Below, piece after piece: positions 25,610 through 37,300 of a stretch of DNA of 64,000 nucleotides (its first letter is position 1; each line of letters begins with the position of its first letter). The notes beneath the pieces were generated by a model. That model was not told the DNA's origin. It saw only the letters and a program-made list of their open reading frames with translations, and did no database searches. Source of the stretch: Viscum album (lineage: Eukaryota > Streptophyta > Magnoliopsida > Santalales > Viscaceae); contig OY728143.1 of NCBI GenBank assembly GCA_963277665.1, forward strand, positions 540,302,394 to 540,366,393, read 5' to 3'. Made by a program: the position numbers and the translations under genes.

Positions 25610-28600
25610 TGTAACGCTCGAGAATTTTATGAGAAATATTTTTTTTATCAAAGGAATCTTTCACTACACACAACACTAGCTTGGCTTGCTTTACACACAA
25701 CTGCGGCCTTCCTCAATAACTTGTGTCATACGCAATACTGAGTTTCACTAAACAACGATATGTAATTAAAATATTATTAAAACTAGCCGTTATGAATAGT
25801 AATAACCACTTTTTGAAATTTTATAAATTATATTTTTCAAAATGGACTTCATTTTTGGATTTGGAATATCGAAATTAGTTTAGGGTGAAATTTTTGTATT
25901 TTTCTGAAAACATTCAATTTTTGAGGAATAGTGAAACCACTAAGTGGTAGTTAAAAAAACTGAATTTTTTCTAAAACATAATTTTACCACTTCTGTGAGT
26001 GGAATTTCGAAAATCTGAACGACATGGTTAATATGAAGGACTAAAATGTGGTTCAATGAGATGAAAATAATTTTTGGTGAATATTAACATTTTACATTTT
26101 TTACCACGGTTTAAAGTAAATAGGGTAATTAAGGGTAAAAGTGTTATTATTATTACACTAAAACATGTACTAATTCTATTTTATAAGGGTAATTAGACAA
26201 AAAACAACCTTAGGAATAAAATATGTCCATTTAGTCCCACTTGGATTAAATTAGGACACTAATTATTAATTTATTTAAAGAAGGGTTAAAATAGTTAAAA
26301 TCAATGTTTAATAAGTAAATAATTTTTAATATGGGGTTATACATATGATAAATTCTACTATATATATTCAATAGAAACATAAAAACATTTCCTACATAAT
26401 AGTATTTTATTTGTAATTTTTAGACATTAAATAATTTAATTTATATATGACACAACGATGATGTTGTAATTATCTTATTAATTAAATATTAACATAATTG
26501 ATGTTATAAATACCCAAATAAATAAAATTTGAGACTTTTAATGAATTACACTAATTTTATAGGTTAATATGACATGTTATTATTTATTTTATTAACATTG
26601 TTCGAACTAATCAGTCTGGTATGATTTTCACAAAAATCAATTACTAAATAGTATCAAAATTGACATAAAATAGTTTTTAAAACAAATATTATATTATTAA
26701 TTATTATTTTATTTCTAAAAATCTACGGTTAGGTCAAATGACTTAGATAAGGTTATATATATTAATAATAATAAACTTGGGGTTCTTTTGGATTGATATA
26801 GTATGTTTATTAACCTTATAGTGTAAGAATACAAGAAGACGCGGTAAAAGTTAAATTATCTAACTTAAAGTTAAATCTAAATGATAAGGTTACAATTGAT
26901 ACCTAAACTTGTCTAAATTCTATTGGATGAGAGGCCTTATACCCATACCCACCTTATCTTCGAAATATATCAATTAGGAGCTATTAAAAACCGAATTTGA
27001 CTTTATAATAAAATAATATTTTTAGTTATTCCAATGGTGCCCCTCCCCTCCCTTATAAAAGGGCGCCTCCTCCCTCTCTCCCTCACACCACATTAAGCCT
27101 TCAAGCTCGGCCAAACCCTGACAATTTATTCTCTACACTTCCCTAGAGACATCCTACAGGTCCTGGTCTTTTTTGAAGACCAATTTTAGTTCCCTAAAAG
27201 GAGGTCTCAAAGAAGCGCTTCAAAGAAGAGGTAATATCCGTTACCGATTCTTTCATCTTTATTTCTTCTTCCACTTCTTCTTCATTAGTTGTTTCATTAT
27301 GAAGTAATAACATCCGTATCACTCATATACTGATATTTTATTATAATTATGAAACAACCCTATTTCACCATCTATCCATCCTACGTAAAATGAAATCATC
27401 GCGCATGCGTATGTATGGAATACTGTCTCCAAGCCATGGTGTAATCTTTTTTCCATCACCACCATACATGGATGTGTATAATAGATCAAATAAATAACTA
27501 TATATGATTAATTTAAAGTGGTATTGATTCTGAAATAGTATAGATAAACTCAAATAAAATTACATGATCATGGGAACGATATCATCGCTCGTGCGTACGT
27601 ACGGAATACCGTCTCCACGATGTGATGCGATTCGTTCAACATGATCTTAATTGCATAATGATTATATAAATTAATTGAATGAATAAATATGATATATAGT
27701 ACACTAATACTATTATGTAAATGAGGTATCTATAACCTAAATAGAAGAATAAGAATTTATTCGACAAAACATGCATAAGAACAAAATGCAATAAACACTC
27801 GAATAACAAGTTGCAATTAAATATTACTAATAATAAGATAAGAATATGACCATATATGATATCAAACAATGATTATTATTCTGGAATAAGTCAATGACAT
27901 TATTTAAATCATTATACTGGAGGTTTGGACAGTTACGAAGCAAATTGGACCTAAGGTAAGGGAAAATATCACAATCTCATTTTATCCGAGATTGTTTATA
28001 CTTTGGTAATTATTGGGGTGTATTTTATCATACACATCCATGTTTCCTCAATATGCAATTTTGTTTCCATCAACCTACAATTTTTTAAATCCAATTTTAC
28101 CCTTCGGTGAGTTTTTAGTAAAAGATATGAAAGGAAACATTTTTCGTTTTTCATACGAGGTACTTTTTGACTTTTCCGAAAAAAGTATGAGAATGTTTTA
28201 TTAACTTATACGGCATGAATGTATTTTTAAAACATTGTTTCCAAGAATATTCCTTTACAAGTTTTCAAGTTTATTTTTAGTAAACTTCTTTTAGATTAAA
28301 ATTTTATGACATGTTAAAAAAGGAAAGATGATTTTAAAGTAGAAATGATATTTTCCTCAAGAATGGAGTTCAAGTATTTTATCAAAATTATTTTCCATCT
28401 AAGATAATATAGGGTTATGTTTATATCCCTATTATTAAATTGATATGATTATGTTGTGATGGAAATATTTTTTATGAATTCCTTTATCTTATATGAATTG
28501 TTTTATGATGTTACGATGTTTAAGATTCCCAATTTTATTACATGGGTTATGCTATGATGTATGGTTTATGATTTGTGGCACACATAAGAATGGTATCATT

Positions 28601-29241
28601 ATGAGATGGGTGGGACCTATATCTCCCTCTAATGCATTGGGTAAAGGTTTTATATCTCATGAGCTAGACTTTTCTAGAATGGCAGGTTAAACCGGTTCAG
28701 TGAAACAGGACTAGAATGAGGTGTGATCTCGGTTCAGAAATGGACTTTGTCCACTAAGATTGTCTTTCCAATGAGTCTTGACTAATAAGAAATGATTCTC
28801 TACGATTATGTGTTTATGCCACAATGTTTCATGTTTTATGTTATGATTATTGGGATTACATTTCACTACTATGATTTATCCCATGTTATGAAATTATGAT
28901 CTCTTTTTCATGTTAAGATTTCAAAAAGTAATGTTCTTATGAATATGATGTGATTGATATTTATTTTGTTTACCCTTAATGAGCATTTGAGATCAACCTT
29001 TTGTATGATTTATTTCCCCAGGTCAGGAAGAAGGTTATTAAGTAGGATATGCCAAAAGGGACTCTAGATATGATGAAATAAATGGGAGACAATGTAGATG
29101 CTTTATGAACCAGTTGTTTATGTTTCCCTGTTTCTAAAGACACTATACCTATACAATCATTTCGTGGTTTTGTTATAAGTTGTAATAAGTATGATTCAAT
29201 TTTGATGTATTAACAATGTATGTAAATTATGTGTCGTTATA
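25610..29241 (+). repeat. Inner 3' LTR (3,632 bp)
   Basis: Partner of 17,231-20,865, almost equal in length. Many point differences, often C/G to T/A (for example CCGCGG against CATGG near 19,055 and 27,435), show that the insertion is not recent. Landmarks: TATA 27,054; donor-like GT 27,231; CpG motif copies 27,395-27,445 and 27,581-27,630; acceptor-like CAG ending 29,026. Confidence 0.92.
27054..27060 (+). promoter_or_regulatory. TATA box of the inner 3' LTR
   Basis: TATAAAA in CCCTTATAAAAGGGCGCC; 177 bp before the donor-like GT at 27,231. Confidence 0.7.
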
Positions 29242-29246
29242 TCGAA
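29242..29246. other. Target-site duplication of the inner element, right copy
   Basis: TCGAA against TCCAA at 17,226-17,230. Confidence 0.65.
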
Positions 29247-29347
29247 GGCTAATAAAATAACAGTTTTTCCGGATTTGATCCATTGTGATCCGGAAAATGA
29301 TATATAATAATGTACCGACTATGCGTAATTGGGGTCAGGGAATTACA
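29247..29347 (+). repeat. Outer 5' LTR, second part
   Basis: Resumes the interrupted LTR: CGGATTTGATCC...TTGTGATC here pairs with CGGGATTTGATCCCTTGTGATC near 38,011 in the 3' LTR, and both end GGTC..GG..TT(A/G)(C/T)A before the primer site or target duplication. Confidence 0.85.
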
Positions 29348-29349
29348 GT

Positions 29350-29360
29350 TTATATTAGAG
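29350..29360 (+). other. Degenerate primer-binding site of the outer element
   Basis: TTATATTAGAG where the inner element has TGGTATCAGAG; same distance from the LTR end. Confidence 0.6.
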
Positions 29361-29509
29361 GATTTTTAATAAAATCTTTGCAATCAAGATTAATAAAAAC
29401 TCTGATTAGATAACATTACCATAGAAAGACTATGAGGATTAGTATAGAAGAACATCCTAAGAGTTTGGTATTGAAGATATTTTGTGAGTCTTCCAAACAA
29501 TACATCCCT

Positions 29510-29665
29510 ATCTAGATAATATTATATAGAGGTGTCTTTAACTCAAATGTATCTATGGGTAAAACCCAACATCACCGACTTTAGCTAGACTCGAACTTGA
29601 ATTGGTGCAAGAGAAAGGGCGTTGTTGCACTCTTGGTTACGACACACCCATGAGATATGATTAGG
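29510..29665 (-). mobile_element. Candidate SINE fragment (tRNA-derived)
   Basis: The leader between primer site and gag is 209 bp in the inner element but about 465 bp here. The extra part includes a GC-richer block. Read on the minus strand it begins near 29,655 with GGGTGTGTCGTAACCAAGAG, contains a box-B-like AGTTCGAGTCT (near 29,590), and then runs into AT-rich sequence. This resembles RNA polymerase III promoter boxes of plant SINEs. No clear tail or target duplication was found, so it is a candidate only. Confidence 0.35.
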
Positions 29666-29826
29666 ATAATTATCATTTACATTACAAACCACTATGATGG
29701 TTTTATAATTAGATATATCCTCAAAGAATTTTTTTTATGATTAGGGTATATATCCATAAATTATTTAATATATGTTAACTGTTTTACATGTTTTGAATTA
29801 CGTATTGTACTTCAAAAAACAATATA

Positions 29827-30790
29827 ATGTATGCCATTGTTAAAATGGTGCCTAGTGGAAGTAATGGAAGCCGTATCAATGCCCATAATCCATGTAGGGA
29901 TTTCCCACATAGTAAATATAATTATAGTGGAGGTGTTGATGCAACTAGTGTGCATTGGTTTATCACCATACTGGGAAAAATCATTCACGATATGAATCAT
30001 AAACTTACCTGTATGGAGAACCTTGAACTACAACGCAAAGGATTAATGTTAGACCTCTTCATAACGAAACAACAACCAAAATTTAATTTTAGTACAAATC
30101 CATTAGTATCTGAGAAATGGATAAATTCCATAGAGAAATTATTTCATGCTTTGGGGAGTAGTGAATGGGAAAATTTTTCATGATATTTTATCACCTCACA
30201 AGAGATTCCTAATAATGGTGGTCATTATTCCAAAACAAATTAAAAATGAAAAAGTTTCAAACATGGAATGGATAGAGTTTAAATAAATTTTCATAGAAAA
30301 ATACTTACCTCGTGACCATCAATGGATATGGAAAGACAATTTATGAGTCTTAGGAAAAAAATTCAATAGAATGTTTCAAGATATGAGGATAATTTTACAA
30401 GGTTATCAGGGAATGAAACAGATTGTATACATAACCAAATGAGTAATATTCATCGATTCATTAATGGTTTAATTCCATTTCTCCATCGAGAAATAGATAC
30501 ACAATCCTTCTCATCACACAAAGATATTATCTCATGCACTATCAGGACAAGAAATGAATTCTCTAGGTATTATGGATTTAATGAAAAGAAAGAAAAAAAT
30601 AGATATTCTGAACACTATGGAAATGGATTTAAGGGGATGTAGGGAAATGTTAAATATCCATATTTTAGTAGATTTGGAAAGAAACACCACAATACTTGTC
30701 TGATGGGAATGTGATTATGTTATAAGTGTTGTGTAAGGACACCATGCTCATTATTTCACGGGGAAAATAGATGATTTCTATGGTGAATTA
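29827..30790 (+). pseudogene. gag: Outer gag remnant
   Basis: Two pieces remain recognisable. The first (29,827-30,183) holds an N-terminal Gag-like segment with FNFSTNPLVSEKWINSIEKLF, the counterpart of the inner SFSGSTYPLVAKQRISTTEKIF. The second (30,439-30,642) holds INGLIPFLHREI...SSHKDIIS, matching the inner FFSGLKPSLRRAL...NSYEKIV. A decayed zinc-knuckle area follows at about 30,680-30,780 (LCYKCC with a stop just before it). Stops and shifts lie between the pieces. No functional Gag can be read. Confidence 0.8.
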
Positions 30791-31013
30791 TACAATTGTA
30801 ATAAAAGGGGAATAATTAAAATGAATTTCTCAAGAACCAAGAGAAAATACCTCATAAAATCCCAAAGGAGAAAGGATAAGTTTATAGAATCACTACTACT
30901 GAGGATGAAGATCTGAAAGATGTGGTGGAGGTAATTTATTGGTTTCCTCATGTTTAGCCATTTATTTATTTGATTATATATCATTGCATTGTTTTATATC
31001 TACCTAGATTGCT

Positions 31014-31340
31014 ATGAAAATTAGATATTTTAAATTTGACTTAACAGTTGAGTTTTTATTCAAAAAACATAAGGGAAGTATCATCACAACAAAGTTGTGT
31101 GAATCAGTTCCCATTAGGGCAAATAAATATTCTTTATCTTATAATCTCATTATCATACCCAAGATTGATTTGGGTATAATCCTACGAATTTATTGGCTTT
31201 CGTACCACGAGTCGAAATATTATTTTAAGAAGAATGAGGTTATAATTTTCAACGATGATAATGAGTACCCTATCATTAGAGCAGAAACGTCACCACCATA
31301 TTCTTATCAAGATCCACCCCTAGTATCTTTAATAAATTAA
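31014..31340 (+). pseudogene. pro: Outer protease remnant (C-terminal half)
   Basis: An open stretch of 108 codons containing IIIPKIDLGIILRIYWLSYHESK, the region that follows the protease active site in plant Ty3/gypsy pol. The DSG active site itself is not recognisable upstream. It is followed by decayed sequence leading into reverse transcriptase. Confidence 0.7.
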
Positions 31341-31463
31341 ATTTTTTGGGAAGAAGCTAATTAAAAAACTATGGGTGAAGAAAATAATTTTTTAATATTG
31401 GACATATATATTGTGAATGAATATGTTGACGTGTTTTTAGTGGATTTACATGGACATCCTCTG

Positions 31464-32200
31464 GAATGAGAAATTGAGTTTCTTGTTGATTTAATTCCTG
31501 GTTCAAGGACCATATCAAAGACCCCATATAGAATGTAAATTATGTAATTACTGAAACTAAAAAAACAACTACAGGAATTGAATAATAAGGTATTTATTCA
31601 CCCCGAGTATTTCTCTACGGGGAGCCCCTATCCTTTTTATTAAGAAGAAAGACAGATCTATGAGGTTGTGAATTGACTACAGGGCGATCAATTCTATAAC
31701 AATAAAGAACAAGTATCCCATACCTCATATTGATGATTTATTAGACCCACATCATGGAGGTCAATATTTTTCAATTATTTTACTTCGATATAGATACCAT
31801 TAGTAGTGTGTGAAGAAGGATGTCATTTCATAAACAACATTTCGAACTAGGTACGAGCATTACGAGTTTACAGTAATGCCTTTTGGATTGGCTAATGCAC
31901 CCTCTGTCTTCATGGATCTAATAAATAGAGTATTCAATTAATATCTTGAAGAATATGTATTGGAATTTATTGATGATATCTTGGTATACTCCAAAATCTA
32001 CGAAGATCATGAAAATCACTTGTGCATTATTATAAAGACTCTAAGAAAAAATGAATTATATGGGATGTTTAGCATTGTGAATTCCGGATTCAAGAGATTT
32101 CGTTTCTAGGATATATTTTCTATAAGGATGAAATCCCTATTGATCCCTCAAAGACCAAGTAAATCCATTAATTTTCAGAACTGATGAGTATAACTAAGGT
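31464..32200 (+). pseudogene. Outer reverse transcriptase remnant
   Basis: Recognisable blocks in order: IKKKDRSMRL and IDYRAI with a TGA replacing the Cys codon between them (about 31,668-31,670), [38 protein letters not shown], and FIDDILVYS with both catalytic Asp codons intact (31,972-31,977). Several stops (for example within the VFN...YLEE stretch) and shifts break the frame. The active-site loop is better kept than in the inner copy even though the rest is worse, so the inner Glu substitution is element-specific. Confidence 0.85.
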
Positions 32201-32379
32201 ACAAAGTTTTATTATTTTAGTTGTTTATTATAAATGTTTCATCTAGAGTTTTGCGTGGATAGATAACCTATTAACCAAGATAACATATAAATGGGTTAAA
32301 TTTGTTTGGAAGAAAGCGTGTGAAGATTTTTTTGATGAACAGAATAGATCCTTTTTCAATTCTACTCTTTGGACTCTAC

Positions 32380-32790
32380 CATCAGAGAATGGTGGTTTTG
32401 TTTTTTATATTGATTCATCAAAGAAAATACATGGTTGTGTCCTTATGCAGAATGATAGAGTTATTGCCTATGCATCATGACAGTTAATAATTCATGAGAA
32501 TAACTATCATACTCATCATCATGAGTTAGAAGATGAAATCTTTTCTCTAAAGATATGGAGACACTATCATTACAGTGAAAAATGTGAGATTTATACAGAT
32601 CACACACGTGTGAAGTATATTTTCTCACAAAAAGATCTCAACATGATGCAACGAAGATGGATTTAACTACTCAAGGATTATGATTGCACTATACACTACC
32701 TCTCAGAAAAGGAAAATAATTTGTAAGATGCATTGAATAGAATGTATCATGGAGTTTTAAACAAGATAAGAGTTGAAATGGATTTTATTT
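32380..32790 (+). pseudogene. Outer RNase H remnant
   Basis: Contains FVFYIDSSKKIHGCVLMQNDRVIAYAS, HELEDEIFSLKIWRHY, CEIYTDHTRVKYIFSQKDLNM and the bridge DYDCTIHYLSEKEN, aligned with the inner RNase H. Stops at about 32,478 and in the linker (about 32,665 and 32,725) interrupt it. Confidence 0.82.
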
Positions 32791-32989
32791 TCATGGATCT
32801 AGTAAATATGGATATGGGAATAACCATATAACATGAATCATCAATACTGTTTCAAATGCTTGACAAACCATCTTTTCTAGAAAGGATAATGAGTTCTAAG
32901 GCCGATGATAAGGTGTTTCAAAATAATATTAAAGATGTGAATGATGAGATATTGATTGAATTCATATTTGAAGATGAAATTTAGAAATA

Positions 32990-34300
32990 TGTGAAGAGGT
33001 GTTGTGTTCTTGATATACCAGATATAAAAAGAGAATTTTTAGATGATTCTCATAGCTCCAATTTCATTATACACCCTAGGAGAACCAATATGTTTAGAGA
33101 TTTGATGGAAAATTTTTGATGGGACACAATGTAGAGGGAGAATGTTGATTTTGTGTCATGCGATATGGTTTTTCAATAGCTGAATTCTAGAAGGAAACAA
33201 CCTAGAGGAGTCTTGAAACCTCTTCCATTACCGTACTGGAAATGGGATAATATTATGATATTCATTTTCATGGGGCTACCAAAGACTCCAAGAAGTAATG
33301 GTTTAATATGGGTAATTATTGATCGTCTTACCAATTCATCACATTTTCATACTGTAAGAGATGATTAAACAGTTGAACATATGGAAGAACTATATATTAA
33401 TGGTGTTCAAAGACCACATGTAGTACCCCTATTGATTGTTTCAGATCGTGATCCCTGTTTTTCATCAAGACTTTGGAAAAGTCTTCAGTAGGCCCTGGAT
33501 ACTGAAATTTGATTGAGTATTAACCACCAGCCACAAACTGATGGACAATAAGAATGGATTATAAAATCATCAAAAGATATGTTGAGATCTTGATCACTTG
33601 AATTTCTATGTATGTGGGATATGTATTTATCTCTGTTATATGTTTTGTATAAAAATAGATTCCATTCAGGTGTTCGGATGGCACCATATGAAGCATTATA
33701 TGGCAATAGATTTTGCACACCACCTCTTTAGGATGATGTTGTAGAAAAAACAATACATATGCCCAAAACATGTTGGTTAAACAATGGAAAATTGAATATT
33801 ATCAAAACCCACATCAAAGCAGCCCAAAGAAAGAAAATTAGATATGTCGATAACCAAAGGAAGGACTTATAATTTCAAGTAGGAGACTATGGTTTGTTAA
33901 AGGTATCACCATGGATGGGTGTTATTAGTTTCAGTGTGAATGGTATATTGAGTCCCAGGTATATTGGACCATTCAAAATTATAGAACAAATTGGAGTTAT
34001 AACTTATCATTTGGAAATGCCTCCACATCTCTCAAAAGATCATGATGTGTTCTATGTATCACTATTGAAAAAATACATGCCTCACCCAATGCATGTACTC
34101 AGTTATGAGGAAATTGAATTGGAACATGATCTTTCTTATTGTGAATATCCTGTCAATATTTTTGATACCAGAGAACAAGTGTAGAGAAACTAGACGAGTC
34201 ATCCGGTATATGTTCTATGAAGAAACCATATGATGGAAGAGGTAATGTGGGAACCCAAGGAACATATGATGAAGAACCACCAAAATATTTCTATTCAATA
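32990..34300 (+). pseudogene. Outer integrase remnant with GPY/F module
   Basis: Zinc-finger His pair in DSHSSNFIIHP (about 33,043-33,072); core entry PLPYWKWDNIM followed by Ile where the first catalytic Asp is expected; LIWVIIDRL; VSDRDPCFSS with the second Asp; NHQPQTDGQ; YEALYGNRF; and an intact GPY/F motif in LSPRYIGPFKI (about 33,945-33,980), then HDVFYVSLLKKYMPHP. At least ten stops are visible. The tail near 34,230-34,270 (EEVMWEPKE) matches the chromodomain-like end of the inner element. Confidence 0.85.
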
Positions 34301-34333
34301 ATATTCAATATATTTCGAGGGAGAAATTATTTT

Positions 34334-34346
34334 AAGGAGGGGAGAA
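34334..34346 (+). other. Polypurine tract of the outer element
   Basis: AAGGAGGGGAGAA immediately before the 3' LTR. Confidence 0.8.
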
Positions 34347-37300
34347 TGTAACACCCCAAACTTCCATGGTACGTTTCCCTTTGAATAATGCAATAACATG
34401 AATAGTATGAAACTTCATGATTCAAACAAACCACGTCCTACTAAAATAACTATTATAGAATAGTAATACCCACTTTTCGAAATATTATAAATTTTATTTT
34501 TCAAAAGGGATTTTATTTTTGGATTCGGAATATTAAAATTATCTTAAGGTGAATTTTTGGTATTTTTCTGAAATCAGTAATTGTTTTATGAATACTGGAA
34601 AACACTGGGTAACTATTTAAAAAAGTCATTTTATTTAAAAAATGTTTTATTTTATTTAAATTTATTTTAGGAAAAAATAGATAAATAATACATAAATAAG
34701 ATCAATGTAATTCATTGGAGTCATTTTATAATAAGTTTAGATATATAAATATTTTATTGAACTTTTTATAGTCTTTTACCCACTTCCTTGGTGCATTTGA
34801 AGATTTGCATAAAATTTAATTTTACAGCTTATGTGAGTTTAATTTCAAATAGCTAAGAGATACAGTTTAAATCAGTATGTAAAATTTTATTCAATAAGAT
34901 GAAAATATTTTGTCCTGAATAAGAATGGTTTAGTATTATTTACCACTATAAAAAGTAAATAGTGCAATTAAGGTTAAAAATGATATTATAGTTACCCTAA
35001 CACATGTCATGATTCTGTTGGATAAGTGTAAATCTAAAAAAAGATTCCCTAGAAATAAAACATGACCCCCTTTGGTTCACATGTATTAGATTAGAAAATT
35101 TATTATTATTTTAATTAAAGAAAAGTTAAAAGCATTAAACTCAAAGTTTGATAACTAAAACATATTTAATATAAAGATACACATAATATAAATTTGATTA
35201 CAAATTTTTATTAAAGAGATAAAAAAATTTCCTATATAATTGTATTTTTTTTATAATAATAATACATTAAATAATTTAAATTTTTTATGACACAATGATG
35301 ATGCAGTAATTACCTTATTAGTGAAACATTAAAATAATTAATTTTATAAATATCCATATAAATGTAATTTGAGAGTTGTGATAAAATACACTAATTTTCT
35401 AGTTTTTAATGACATTATAGGATTGATTAAATAATTTTTTCGATGTAATCATTATGTTATTATTTTTAGAAAAACCAAATACTAACTAGTGTCAAATAGA
35501 AATAATTGACTTTTTAAAACAAATACAATATTATTAATTGATATAATATTCCTAAAAATCTAATTTTTGGCCAATGGACATAAATAAAGATATTTATATA
35601 TTAATAATGAATCACATGGGGTTCCCTTGTCTTGTTATAGAATGTTTATTAACCATATAATATAAATAAACAAAGAGAAATGGTAAATGAAAAACTATTT
35701 ATCTAAGAGTTAAATCTATAAGATAAGAATAATATGGTGACCTAAACCTATATAAATCCTATTAGATGAGTTTTTTTCGACCCATACCCGCCATATATTT
35801 TAAATTAGTAATTTTGGAGGAATTAAAAATGGAAAATTATTTTATTATAAAATAATATTTCAAGATTTTCCTAAAGTGACTATCACCTCTCTTATAAAAT
35901 GGTACTTCCTGTTATTTCAATTTCACACATCCAATGCCATTTGTCTTAGAAAAACCTGGCCAAAATTTCTTAAAAACCATTCTCCCATCATCAATGATGC
36001 CTTAATTTGTTCAGAATGTCAACCTATTGAACCCTTTTTATTAAATAAAAAGAATAACCTAAAAAGAGGTATATATTTCATCACATCATTCATGTTCTTT
36101 TCATCTTCCACTTCCCCTTTCGTAGTTGTTTCCATTATAAAAAAATTAATACAGTATATTAAATATAATGTGATATTATTATAAATAGTTTACAACAATA
36201 TCTATTATTCTATCCATCCTTTAAAATGCAATGTCACCATACGTGTGTATGTACATCTTACCGTCTCCACGTCATGGTGTAGTTTTTTTATTCAAACACT
36301 TAATTATTTTGGATGGGTATAATAATGAATATAACTGATGTACATAAAAAATATAACATGTTTATTATTCCTTATATATGATATACAATCCATTTACATA
36401 TGATTTCAGCATCAATATAATGATATTGGCGCTCATGCGTACGTATGGATTATTGTTTCCATGAATGCGATGAGATTCATTCCCAATCATAATTAATCAA
36501 GAATAATTTTCATTTTATTATTAACAATATTGTTTATGAAAATAATATCATTATGTATAGGAATAAAATACATCCTATACATAACAAACATGTCTTATGT
36601 AATCAAGCATATAAAGGAGAAAAAAATATTTAACACCTGAAATGATGATACTACTGAAATATTATTAACAAATAAACATTAGAGGGTCATATATGATATC
36701 ATATTTATATATAAAGTTCTTTTATAATTTAATATCAATTTTTAAACTATTATATATGATAGTAATATACCATATACCAAGGAAAAGTACAATGAATAAA
36801 TAAATTTTACAATCTATTTATTATTCGAGTTTGTTTTTACGTAAGTATCTATACGGACATCTATATCATACACATTTGGGTTTCATAAAATTATATTTCA
36901 AAACATTTTTTACTATTTTCTAGACTATAGGTTAAAGTTAGTTATACCCTAGTTTGAATTTTTATAAAAATTTTATAAAGGAAACTTTTTGTCATTTTCC
37001 AGTAAAGGTCATTTAGAACCTTTTCAAAAAAAATAATGAATGAAAGTTTTTTTATCATATACGATGGGTTCGGCTATTTTCCACCATTATAACACCTTCA
37101 AATCATCCCCAACAAGATTAAAAAAATATTTTCAAAATAAATTTTCTCTTTTATAATTATATTACTTCTAAATGATTGAAAATAGTAATAGATATTTCTC
37201 TCAAAAAGTTTTGATTTCATCAATGTCGACAACCTTTGATGTATTTTAAATTTGTTTGATGTTTATTTTTTATGACACAAATAATACATATTGTATTAGA

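Larger units (their letters stand above)
17231..29241 (+). mobile_element. Inner (younger) Ty3/gypsy chromovirus-like retrotransposon
   Basis: A structurally complete, about 12.0 kb element: 5' LTR, tRNA-Met primer site, gag, pol (PR-RT-RH-INT), polypurine tract and 3' LTR. LTRs start TGTAA and end TTATA. It sits inside the 5' LTR of the outer element, so it inserted later; its coding parts are also better kept. The pol end carries the GPY/F region and a tail with VLWRN...EEAIWE, which resembles the C-terminal (chromodomain) part of Tekay/Del-type plant chromoviruses. Stops, frameshifts and two altered catalytic residues show it is not autonomous now. Confidence 0.92.

Noticed and set aside
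29560..29640. A functional tRNA gene
   Set aside because: A T-loop-like TTCGAGT is present on the minus strand, but the flanking stems do not pair and no cloverleaf can be drawn; a SINE-type remnant is the better guess.
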